A DNA stretch of 8,162 bases from assembly GCA_002437575.1 (NCBI GenBank), contig DJQK01000108.1, positions 1-8,162 on the forward strand, read 5' to 3'. How positions within the stretch are numbered: the stretch's first letter is position 1; each line of letters opens with the position of its first letter. The notes below the pieces were generated by a model. It was not told the origin of the DNA, ran no database searches, and saw only the letters and a program-made list of their open reading frames with translations. Source of the stretch: Clostridiales bacterium UBA6388 (GTDB lineage: Bacteria; Bacillota; Clostridia; Oscillospirales; Oscillospiraceae). The translations under genes and the position numbers were made by a program. Below are positions 1 through 6,537 of this stretch, in pieces.

Positions 1-533
1 TCACCGGTCTTGCCGTTTTTTCCAAGCGGCTGGTTCTTTTCGGCGGGGACACGTCGGCCAGAATTTTCTCGAGCCGGAGCTACAAGAGCTGCCTGTGCAA
101 AAAGGGCCTTTCGGAGGCCGGCGCGCCCGAGGCCATCGTCGAGGTCGTCGACCCGATGATCCTGGGCTCTCGCGTGCAGGAGGTCTGCGCGTGCAATTGC
201 TGCGCAAGCGACACTCCGCAGATCCCGCAGGCGATTCTGGAATGCTTCGACGAAGAGCTGGTGCTCAGCGGCGAGTGCAAGCGCCTGCTTGTCACGATCG
301 GCCAGTTCTCGATCGCGCGGCTCGAGCGTGCGACGCAGCTGCTCATTCCGACCTTTGACTACTGCATCCCCACAAAGAGCTGCCCGAACGTCTCCGGCGC
401 GGCGGACGAAAATCCCTGCGAGGTCTTCAGCCAGATCGATTTTCCGATGGACGCGTTCTTCCCCGGCAAAAACGACACCTGCATCCCGCCGTCCGAGAGC
501 TGCACGTCTTGCAGCCGCACCGCCGCAAAATAA
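1..533 (+). CDS. Cysteine-rich protein of unknown function (3' part)
   Basis: The reading frame is open from base 3 to the TAA at 531-533 (176 codons) and has no stop back to the window edge, so the start lies outside. I do not recognise the family. The visible part holds 14 cysteines (about 8%), including a CACNCC cluster around residues 62-67 and a C-I-P-x(3,4)-C motif that occurs twice, as DYCIPTKSC and TCIPPSESC. Between them is a hydrophobic segment ending in QLLIPTFDY. No transmembrane helix or signal can be judged because the N-terminus is missing. A perfect hairpin terminator follows 5 bases after the stop, so this gene ends its transcript. Many paired cysteines suggest metal binding, or a disulfide-linked structure such as a spore-coat protein, but that is only inference. 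Confidence that it is coding is good because the motif is repeated and the terminator fits; the function is unknown. Confidence 0.72.
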   Translation, partial: TGLAVFSKRLVLFGGDTSARIFSSRSYKSCLCKKGLSEAGAPEAIVEVVDPMILGSRVQEVCACNCCASDTPQIPQAILECFDEELVLSGECKRLLVTIGQFSIARLERATQLLIPTFDYCIPTKSCPNVSGAADENPCEVFSQIDFPMDAFFPGKNDTCIPPSESCTSCSRTAAK

Positions 534-538
534 GCGAA

Positions 539-565
539 GGGAGTGCCGGTTGGCACTCCCTTTTT
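539..565 (+). terminator. Intrinsic terminator of the cysteine-rich gene
   Basis: A perfect 9-bp stem (GGGAGTGCC at 539-547 and GGCACTCCC at 552-560) with a 4-base GGTT loop is followed by TTTTT at 561-565. It begins 5 bases after the plus-strand stop and lies between convergent genes. On the minus strand the same hairpin follows the glycosyltransferase stop at 569, but only a broken T-run comes after it (TTCGCTTATTTT), so termination should be weaker in that direction. Confidence 0.9.
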
Positions 566-568
566 CCG

Positions 569-1717
569 TTATAAAATTCCGATATTCCGCAGAACCGCGC
601 AGATTTCGCCGACTCTTGCGTCCCAGGAGCTGTTTCTGCCCGCTTCGATCCGTGCGTTCGTGCGCTCCGGCGACGTATCCTCCAACGCGGCCGCACAGGC
701 CGCCTGGAAGCTTTCCGCGTCGTCTGCGATGTGGATGATATCTGCAAACTGCAAGACCTGATCGGGCTGGCGCGTGGAGACGATGGGCTTTCCCGTGGCC
801 AGATACTCATAGAATTTCAGCGGGCTCACGTCCTTGCTCAATGGCCCCGCGTCAAAGAGGTTCAGACACACATCAAAATGCGCAAGGTACTTCGGAAGCT
901 CCGCGTTCGGCTTCACGCCGAGAAAGTGCACGTTCGGCAGGGCCCGCAGGGTGCTTAGATCGACGCCCGGCTTTTCGTTTCCGATCCACACAAAGTGCCA
1001 GTCGGGCCTTGCCTTTGCAGCGGCTTCCACGTAGCCATACTCGATGCACGTCTGAAGCGCGCCCACGAAGCCGAAGATCGGGTGCGGAATATTTTTCATA
1101 TCCTCGGGCACCGGCTGCGGCTTCGTTGCCTCAAAAAAGCGCTCGAAATTTGCGCCGTTCGGGATGAATTTTGTCTCGGGCTTTGCCTGCCGCAAGCGCT
1201 CTGCCAAAGACGCGGCCGTGGCAAACGTCATGTCCGTCTTCGCCGCCAGCTCCAGCTCCATCGCGTCGACCTGGGCCGGGTTCATGAGCCCGCCGTAGGC
1301 CGAGTGCCGGTCGACACAGTCGTAGACGAGACCTGAATGCGGAATGAGGTCCACGCAGTCGACCGTCACGGGAGAATACACCCATAACAGAGGCTTTTCA
1401 AAGCCGTGCTCGCGCATTTTCTCGCGCACAAATTTCGCGATCCGTTTCTGGTTCAAGCGGTTGATGGCCCGGCACTTGTAGAAAAACGGCAGCACCGGCG
1501 GCAGTCTGTATACCGTAATGTTGTCCTTCACCTTCTCTCCGGGCTGCTTCCAGGCCGTCATCAAGGGCTTCGCGCTTTTGTCGCGCAGGGGGGCGATGAT
1601 CGTCGCCGAGGGGTCAAAGTATAAAATTTCCGCGTCCGGGATCCGGCTCATGACCTGCTGCTTGCGGGTCGGGATGGGATACCACGGAGACGTCGCCAGA
1701 CACACGATCTGTTTCAT
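569..1717 (-). CDS. TuaH-like glycosyltransferase
   Basis: This 382-residue protein has the GT-B glycosyltransferase layout. It resembles the group that includes Bacillus subtilis TuaH (teichuronic acid synthesis), and would transfer a sugar from an activated donor to a growing surface glycan at the inner face of the membrane. The N-terminal half carries the YDCVDRHSAYGG segment (residues 132-143) typical of this group. The linker has IPNGANFERF (185-194). The C-terminal Rossmann half starts near FGFVGAL (215-221) and has the donor-site segment SPLKFYEYLATGKPIVST (298-315). There is no signal peptide or transmembrane helix. The ATG at 1717 overlaps the TGA of the upstream pyruvyl-transferase gene by 4 bases, and GGAGG at 1725-1729 (minus strand) sits 7 bases ahead, so the two genes are translationally coupled. 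Sugar and acceptor specificity cannot be read from the sequence. I leave the symbol blank because orthology to tuaH is not shown. Confidence 0.88.
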   Translation of the reverse strand: MKQIVCLATSPWYPIPTRKQQVMSRIPDAEILYFDPSATIIAPLRDKSAKPLMTAWKQPGEKVKDNITVYRLPPVLPFFYKCRAINRLNQKRIAKFVREKMREHGFEKPLLWVYSPVTVDCVDLIPHSGLVYDCVDRHSAYGGLMNPAQVDAMELELAAKTDMTFATAASLAERLRQAKPETKFIPNGANFERFFEATKPQPVPEDMKNIPHPIFGFVGALQTCIEYGYVEAAAKARPDWHFVWIGNEKPGVDLSTLRALPNVHFLGVKPNAELPKYLAHFDVCLNLFDAGPLSKDVSPLKFYEYLATGKPIVSTRQPDQVLQFADIIHIADDAESFQAACAAALEDTSPERTNARIEAGRNSSWDARVGEICAVLRNIGIL

Positions 1718-3924
1718 GTTGCTTCCTCCAATAGCTTTCGCGCGATTTCCTCATTCTGCGCGGCCAGCGCACGCAGGTGCCCGACGCTGTATGCCGCCGG
1801 GTCAGAAAGCGCGCCGGAAATCAGGCCGCAGAGTTTTTCTGCCGTCACATCTTCAAAATACACGCAGTGCTTCTGGCCGATGTAGTGCATGAAGCCTGTG
1901 ACCTTCGGGTCATACGACACCGCGACGAGCGGCGCGGCGACGCTTGAGGCAAAAATGAGTGCGTGCAGGCGCATGGACACAACGACGCGCATTTTTTTCA
2001 TCATGCCGATGATGAGCTTTTCATCACTGGGCGCAGAGAGCATCGGGCAGTCAAAGCCGAGCGATCGCGCCACCTCCCGGCTGGGCGGCAGATCGCGGTT
2101 CGGCTCGAGCGCGAAGAAGATGGGCTGCAAGCCGCAGCGCTCCTTTGCAAATTTCGCCGCCTGCACAAAAGCGTCCTTTTTTTCTTCAAAGCCCGGCCAG
2201 TCGCGCAGGACAAACAGCGCGTAAGAGCCCGCAGGGTCAATATTATTTCCGAGCAGGAAGCCGTCCACCGCGCCGTCCGAACCGGGCGCAAGAAGCAGCG
2301 CCGGGTCTGCCGTCACGTAAACGCTCGGCTTTGTCACGCCCATGCTTTTGAGCTCTTCGGCAGAGAGATCTTCTCGCAGCGTGATGGCGTCGACATTTTT
2401 GTCGATGACGCGGGCCGAGAGCCTCCGGCAGCCGTCGCCGTTCACAGGGCCGATGCCGCAGCCGTACATTAAGACCTTGTTGCCGGTCAGCCGTGCAAGG
2501 CGGATGCTGAGCAAATAGTAGTACAGGCTTCTCGTGCTCGTCTGGTTCTGAATGAGGCTGCCGCCGCCCGATAAGTAGAGCTTCGTGCGCCGCATGACCG
2601 GCAGGAACGAAAAGGGGTTAAAGACATATACTGCGCCCACGTGGTGCGTCAGCCGCGTCGATCTCGGGTTGTGCGAGAGGACGGTGATGGGCATATCGGG
2701 GTCGATGTGCTGAAGCTGGCGCAAGATCGCCTTCAAGATCGCCTCGTCTCCGGCGTTTCCCTTGCCGTAGGCCCCGCAGATCACAACGCCGCGGCGTTTT
2801 TCCTTCTTTGCCGCGCATTGCCGGAGGATCGTCCGGTAAATGTCCAGCTGGTGCTGGACCGTCGCTTCGGCGGAGTAGACCTGCTCGGCCTTTTCGTAGA
2901 AATTTTCTCCGAGCTGGCGGCGGAAGGCGGGATTTTCGACGAGCCGCACCATAAAAGCGGCCAGCGTTTCAACGTCTCGCGGCTGGAACAACAGTCCTGT
3001 CACACCGGACTCCATCATATAGGGAATGCCGCCGACGGCAGTTGCGATGGTTGCGCAGCGCATTCTCGCGCCTTCGACAAGGGCATACGGCGAGCCCTCG
3101 GACAAAGACGTCAGCATATTGACATCGATGGCATGATAAAAGCTGTCCGTGTCCCTGACCCATCCGGCAAACGTGACGGAATGTTCGGGGCAGAGCTCTT
3201 TTGCCAAAGCCTCCAGATTCTTCCGCTCTTCGCCGTCGCCTGCGATGACGAGGCGGATGTTCGGGCATTTTTCGGCTGCCTTTGCAAAGCCGCGGATGAG
3301 CGTTGCAATGTCCTTGACGGGATTCAGCCGCGCGGCGATGCCGAAGACGACGGTGTCTTCATCGAAAGAAACGCCGATGGAGGAAAGATATTCCTCCCGC
3401 GAAAGGGCCGTTTTCTGCGGCGGGAACTCGACGCCATTGTAGATGGAAAAAAGCTTCTGCGGGTCAAAGCCGCGCGAAATAAGCAGCTGCACCATCGCGT
3501 CCGAAACGCCGATGTGATAGTCGAAAAGGCGCAGAGCCACCGTGTTGATCGTGCCGTAGGTGAGGCGGTGGAAGGGCCGGCCCAGATAGTCGAGCCGGTA
3601 ATCGGAGTGCACGGTCGTGACGATGGGGATATTGATGGTGCGCTTTAAGATCGCGCCGATCATATTGGCCCGCGAGCCGTGACAGTGGACGATGTCAAAG
3701 CGCTCTTTTAGGATCATGTCGCGCAAGACCCGGATGCTGCTGCGCACGCCGGAATCCAATACGAGCGTGTCAATGCCCATCGCCCGCGCGTCGTCTGCAA
3801 ACGCGCCCGCCGTAAAGCACACGAGCCGCACCGTCTGCGTCTTGCCGAGGCCGTCTAAAAGCGACAAAACGTGCGTCTTTGCCCCGCCGACGTCGCCGCC
3901 GGAGATCAAATGGATGATTTTCAT
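1714..3924 (-). CDS. csaB: Glycosyltransferase family 4 - CsaB polysaccharide pyruvyl transferase fusion
   Basis: This 736-residue protein has two enzymes in one chain. Residues 1-370 form a GT4 glycosyltransferase: GGDVGGAKTHV (9-19) in the acceptor domain, HCHGSRAN (80-87), YNGV (162-165), ARLNPVKD (198-205), and the EX7E motif with E276 and E284. A short basic linker (AAKKEKRR, 371-378) joins this to a PS_pyruv_trans/CsaB domain (378-736), with GAYGKGNAGDEAIL (384-397), GGGSLIQN (453-460), ADPALLL (539-545) and the family SMRLHALIFA segment (650-659). CsaB enzymes transfer pyruvate from phosphoenolpyruvate to a sugar in secondary cell-wall polysaccharide, creating the ligand for SLH-domain surface proteins. 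CsaB proteins are usually single-domain, roughly the length of the second half here. The ATG is preceded by GGGAG with 6-base spacing. It heads a minus-strand operon with the TuaH-like glycosyltransferase. The domains are clear; the native substrate is inferred. The symbol refers to the C-terminal half. Confidence 0.93.
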   Translation of the reverse strand: MKIIHLISGGDVGGAKTHVLSLLDGLGKTQTVRLVCFTAGAFADDARAMGIDTLVLDSGVRSSIRVLRDMILKERFDIVHCHGSRANMIGAILKRTINIPIVTTVHSDYRLDYLGRPFHRLTYGTINTVALRLFDYHIGVSDAMVQLLISRGFDPQKLFSIYNGVEFPPQKTALSREEYLSSIGVSFDEDTVVFGIAARLNPVKDIATLIRGFAKAAEKCPNIRLVIAGDGEERKNLEALAKELCPEHSVTFAGWVRDTDSFYHAIDVNMLTSLSEGSPYALVEGARMRCATIATAVGGIPYMMESGVTGLLFQPRDVETLAAFMVRLVENPAFRRQLGENFYEKAEQVYSAEATVQHQLDIYRTILRQCAAKKEKRRGVVICGAYGKGNAGDEAILKAILRQLQHIDPDMPITVLSHNPRSTRLTHHVGAVYVFNPFSFLPVMRRTKLYLSGGGSLIQNQTSTRSLYYYLLSIRLARLTGNKVLMYGCGIGPVNGDGCRRLSARVIDKNVDAITLREDLSAEELKSMGVTKPSVYVTADPALLLAPGSDGAVDGFLLGNNIDPAGSYALFVLRDWPGFEEKKDAFVQAAKFAKERCGLQPIFFALEPNRDLPPSREVARSLGFDCPMLSAPSDEKLIIGMMKKMRVVVSMRLHALIFASSVAAPLVAVSYDPKVTGFMHYIGQKHCVYFEDVTAEKLCGLISGALSDPAAYSVGHLRALAAQNEEIARKLLEEAT

Positions 3925-3987
3925 ACAATACTCCCAAAGGCAAAACTGCCTCTTGTTTCTTTCCGTGTTTTCGGATAAAATAGCCTA

Positions 3988-4002
3988 TGCGCCATCTGCG
4001 CA
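3988..4002. repeat. Inverted repeat TGCGC-N5-GCGCA in the divergent control region
   Basis: Perfect 5-base arms (TGCGC at 3988-3992, GCGCA at 3998-4002) flank a 5-base spacer. The repeat covers the place where the plus-strand -35 would be and lies just downstream of the predicted minus-strand transcription start. It could be an operator or a small leader hairpin. The arms are short, so chance is possible. Confidence 0.3.
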
Positions 4003-4013
4003 AAACTAAAGAT

Positions 4014-4042
4014 AGTATAATCCATTTTTACTTCAGAATCAA
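4014..4042 (-). promoter_or_regulatory. Sigma-A-type promoter for the csaB operon
   Basis: Read on the minus strand, TTGATT (4042-4037) and TATACT (4019-4014) are separated by exactly 17 bases, close to the housekeeping consensus TTGACA-17-TATAAT (4/6 and 5/6 matches). Initiation would be near base 4007, giving a leader of about 80 bases before the ATG at 3924. The -10 box overlaps the plus-strand -10 box of the divergent operon. This is a prediction from sequence only. Confidence 0.6.
4016..4021 (+). promoter_or_regulatory. -10 box for the DUF4330-ligase-DUF3783 operon
   Basis: A perfect TATAAT lies 37 bases upstream of the ATG at 4059, predicting a leader of about 30 bases that includes the GGAGG at 4049-4053. 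No good -35 hexamer is present at the usual distance (3993-3998 reads CATCTG) and there is no extended TGn. The promoter may therefore be weak or need an activator. Its TATA bases are shared with the minus-strand -10 box. Confidence 0.5.
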
Positions 4043-4058
4043 CTCAATGGAGGTATCT

Positions 4059-4520
4059 ATGAAAATTGTTGATGAAAAGGGCCGTCTGTTCGGCAAGATC
4101 AATCTCATTGACCTGCTGGTGATCGTTCTCGTGATCGCCATCGTGGCGGCGGTGGGCTGGAAGCTCGTGGGCAGCAAAGCCGCAGCAGCCGTCTCGGATA
4201 ACCAGCGGAAACTGACGTTCACAGTCCTTTTTGAAGGCCAGCCGCGCGAGGTCGCCGAGTTTGCCGAAACGCAGGTCGGAAAGCAGCTGGTCAACAATGC
4301 CAAGCTTATTTCCGCAGAAATTACCGAAGTCTCTTCCCTGCCCTGCGCCGAAGAAACCGGCAATGACCTCTACGTCATCGTGACGGCCACGGCCACGTTC
4401 TCCGGCAACGTCTGGACCGTCGGCAGCCAGGAGGTCCGCGTGGGCTACGAGTATATCCTCAAGACGAGCGAGTTTGAGCTGACCGGCATCATTACCGGCA
4501 TGGAGGCGGACAATGGCTGA
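4059..4520 (+). CDS. DUF4330-family single-pass membrane protein
   Basis: This 153-residue protein matches the DUF4330 pattern: a short cytoplasmic start MKIVDEKGRLFGKIN, one transmembrane helix (about residues 16-37), and a soluble domain (about 45-153) predicted to lie outside the membrane, rich in beta-type segments such as KLTFTVLFE, DLYVIVTATATF and EYILKTSEFELTG. The biochemical role of the family is not known to me. The start at 4059 was chosen over an in-frame ATG 24 codons upstream (3987) because GGAGG (4049-4053) sits 5 bases ahead of it, the family begins at MKI-DEKG, and the upstream ATG would precede the predicted promoter. The last 8 bases overlap the start of the O-antigen-ligase gene, so the two are co-translated and may act together in surface glycan assembly (inference). 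Confidence 0.88.
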   Translation: MKIVDEKGRLFGKINLIDLLVIVLVIAIVAAVGWKLVGSKAAAAVSDNQRKLTFTVLFEGQPREVAEFAETQVGKQLVNNAKLISAEITEVSSLPCAEETGNDLYVIVTATATFSGNVWTVGSQEVRVGYEYILKTSEFELTGIITGMEADNG

Positions 4521-6108
4521 GCTGCTGCGCGGCTGCTTTGTGTACCGCTGGGCGCTGGCGATCCTTGCGTGGTGCTCGCGCGCGGCAGAAGGAAGCCGGT
4601 TCCGCGCGGGCATGAAAACCGTCTGGAAGTCGAGTAAAACCGCCGCATTTTTGCGCCGCCGGGTCTCTGCGGAAACCGCGTTTCTGGATTCCAGCGGCAC
4701 GGAGCGCGTTTTGACGCATCTCAACGAACGGCTTTCCTCTCATGGGCGGTGCAAAACGTGGGTCGAAAGCTCCGTCCTTTATCAAATTTACCGCGCCGTT
4801 TTTACCTGCGGCAGAAATAGCCGCATCTTCGGCTGGCTGTTCAAAGGCGGCATGACGGCCATTTTGCTCTTTGCCATCGGGCTTTACGTGCTCATCGACT
4901 ATGTGCTGCGCGATCTGCTGGCCATCCCCATGGTGTCCTCCGTGTGGGACGAGGCGCTGCTCGTGTTCTGCGTCGTCTGGATCGTCTGGGAGCGCAAAAA
5001 GGCCGTGAGCCCTGTCACGCCGAAGCTGAACCCCTTAGATCTTCCCATCGCGGTGTTTCTGACGGTCTGCTTCGCGCTGTTGTGCATCGTCTGCCAGTAT
5101 CCGTCGATTCAAGTTTCGGGCTTTCGCGCGACGTGCCAGTACCTTCTGTGGTTCTACATCGTCACGCGCCTCATCCGCAATGACCGCGACTGCATGACGC
5201 TGTATCTGACGCTGGTAGCGCTGGCATTCTGTTTGTCGCTGCACGGCATTTACCAGTATATCGTCAAGGCCCCGATGCCGTCGAACTGGGTGGCGCAGGC
5301 GGAGACGGCGGTCCGGACGCGTGTCTACTCGATTTTCGGAAGCCCCAACATCATGGGAGACTATATGGTGCTGTTCGTGCCGATGACGGCGGCGCTTGCC
5401 TATTACGCGCAAAAGCCGGGTCAGAAAATTTTTGCGTGGGCCGCGACATTTTGTATGTGCTTTGCGTGCCTGTTTACGATGTCGCGCGCGGCGTGGGTCG
5501 CGATGGCCGTGGCGATTTTGCTGTTCATCCTGCTTGTCGACCGGCGGCTGTTTCTGCTTCTGGCGGCGGGACTGGTGCTTCTGGTGATGATCCCGTTTGT
5601 CCGGACGCGCATCGGCTTTCTCTTCACGCAGGAATTTGTCGACGCGAACACCAACGGCGGCCGCGGCGGCCGTTGGCCGCTGGGACTGGAGCTGCTGCAA
5701 GCCTACGGCGTGTGGACCGGCGTGGGGCACGGAATGTTCGGCGGCGCGGTCGCGATGCAAAATCAGGTGCTGGACTATGTGCAGTACTTCTATCTCGACA
5801 ATTACTATCTCAAAACGCTCGTCGAGACCGGCTATCTTGGTCTGGCAGGCTTTCTCATTATGCTCCTTGGCATGATCTTCGCCTCCTGCCGCAGCATTTT
5901 CCGCACGCACGAGCAGTGGGCGCAGAAAAAAAGCCGCAATTATCCGCTGGTCGTCGGTATGTTCTGCGGGCTTCTGGGCGTTCTGGTGCACTGCTTCTTT
6001 GAAAACATTTTTGAAGAGCCGTATATGATGGTCTATTTCTGGTCGATCGCGGCGATGATCGTCTATTTCGGCTTCCTGCGCAAATCTGAACAGGAGGCTT
6101 CGGCATGA
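4513..6108 (+). CDS. O-antigen ligase/polymerase-family (Wzy_C) membrane protein
   Basis: This 531-residue protein has about 12 predicted transmembrane helices between residues 112 and 520. It carries the signatures of the WaaL/Wzy superfamily: RVYSIFGSPNIMGDY (270-284), TMSRAAWVAM (322-331), a large outer loop (about 363-435) with GVGHGMFGG (403-411), then DNYYLKTLVETGYLGL (429-444). Relatives polymerise lipid-linked glycans or transfer them to an acceptor on the outer face of the membrane; ligase versus polymerase cannot be decided from sequence. An unusual region of about 110 residues, basic and amphipathic, precedes the first helix. The ATG at 4513 is supported by GGAGG (4502-4506) six bases ahead. 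The gene overlaps the DUF4330 gene by 8 bases and the DUF3783 gene by 4. The family is confident; substrate and reaction are inferred, with nearby csaB and glycosyltransferases pointing to a cell-wall polysaccharide. Confidence 0.9.
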   Translation: MAELLRGCFVYRWALAILAWCSRAAEGSRFRAGMKTVWKSSKTAAFLRRRVSAETAFLDSSGTERVLTHLNERLSSHGRCKTWVESSVLYQIYRAVFTCGRNSRIFGWLFKGGMTAILLFAIGLYVLIDYVLRDLLAIPMVSSVWDEALLVFCVVWIVWERKKAVSPVTPKLNPLDLPIAVFLTVCFALLCIVCQYPSIQVSGFRATCQYLLWFYIVTRLIRNDRDCMTLYLTLVALAFCLSLHGIYQYIVKAPMPSNWVAQAETAVRTRVYSIFGSPNIMGDYMVLFVPMTAALAYYAQKPGQKIFAWAATFCMCFACLFTMSRAAWVAMAVAILLFILLVDRRLFLLLAAGLVLLVMIPFVRTRIGFLFTQEFVDANTNGGRGGRWPLGLELLQAYGVWTGVGHGMFGGAVAMQNQVLDYVQYFYLDNYYLKTLVETGYLGLAGFLIMLLGMIFASCRSIFRTHEQWAQKKSRNYPLVVGMFCGLLGVLVHCFFENIFEEPYMMVYFWSIAAMIVYFGFLRKSEQEASA

Positions 6109-6494
6109 AGCAGCTGATCTTATCCTACAACCTTCCGGCAAAGCATTTGGCCAAGCTCCGCATGGCGGCGATGAAGCTGGGCGTTTCTGTCCGGCCGGTC
6201 GAAAAGCGGGAGTATCTGCAAAGCCTCGGCTCGTTCGCGGGAAGCCTTGGCACATTTGAAAGCGTCTACGACGGCGAAAGCTTCCCAGAGCCGATGCTGG
6301 TGCTCTGCGGCTTTTCGCAGCCGATGGTAAACACCCTTCTGACACTTCTCAAGGCCTCGCGCCTGCCGCCGATTCCCCTCAAGGCAGTCCTGACCGAGAC
6401 CAATCAAGGCTGGAACTCGCTGGAGCTGCACGACGAGCTTCAAAAAGAGCACGCGGCCATGCGGGCCGGAACATCGGCGCACGAACCCGAATGA
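6105..6494 (+). CDS. DUF3783-domain protein
   Basis: This 129-residue soluble protein has no membrane helix. The C-terminal part fits the DUF3783 pattern: MLVLCGFSQPMVNTLLTLL (64-82), then LPPIPLKAVLTETNQGWNSLELHDEL (87-112) with a following EH. The function of the family is unknown. The N-terminal part (LILSYNLPAKHLAKLRMAAMKLGVSVR) looks like a small alpha/beta module starting with a strand. The ATG overlaps the ligase stop in an ATGA junction, and AGGAGG at 6092-6097 lies 7 bases upstream, so it is translationally coupled as the third gene of the operon. A strong terminator follows 4 bases after its stop. Being cytosolic and last in a glycan operon it might be regulatory or accessory, but nothing in the sequence shows this. 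Confidence 0.85.
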   Translation: MKQLILSYNLPAKHLAKLRMAAMKLGVSVRPVEKREYLQSLGSFAGSLGTFESVYDGESFPEPMLVLCGFSQPMVNTLLTLLKASRLPPIPLKAVLTETNQGWNSLELHDELQKEHAAMRAGTSAHEPE

Positions 6495-6498
6495 CAGA

Positions 6499-6530
6499 AA
6501 AACGCATCCACCGCGCGGTGGATGCGTTTT
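6499..6530. terminator. Bidirectional terminator between convergent operons
   Basis: A perfect 32-base palindrome forms a 14-bp stem (6499-6512 with 6517-6530) and a GCGC loop. It starts 4 bases after the DUF3783 stop and ends 7 bases before the stop of the convergent minus-strand gene. The stem's outer bases are AAAA/TTTT. The T-run extends to five on the minus strand and is four on the plus strand before GCCGCC. It should stop transcription from both sides. Confidence 0.92.
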
Positions 6531-6537
6531 GCCGCCT

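Noticed and set aside
2641..3648. A 335-codon open frame on the plus strand inside the GT-CsaB gene
   Set aside because: It lies antisense to well-supported GT4 and CsaB motifs, has no ribosome binding site that decides a start, and gives no recognisable protein.
3938..3951. Small hairpin AGGCA-AAAC-TGCCT just ahead of the csaB ribosome binding site
   Set aside because: A 5-bp stem is too weak to call a regulatory structure, and no alternative pairing with the GGGAG site is evident.
5651..5676. Hairpin-forming GC-rich inverted repeat (CCAACGGC / GCCGTTGG)
   Set aside because: It lies inside the ligase coding sequence and encodes a Gly/Arg-rich outer-loop segment (NGGRGGRW); there is no T-run, and codon choice explains it.
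5035..6345. A 436-codon open frame on the minus strand opposite the O-antigen-ligase gene
   Set aside because: Its product is a low-complexity Arg/His/Gln-rich chain with no domain, typical of the antisense frame of a GC-rich gene; the plus-strand frame has clear membrane helices and family motifs.
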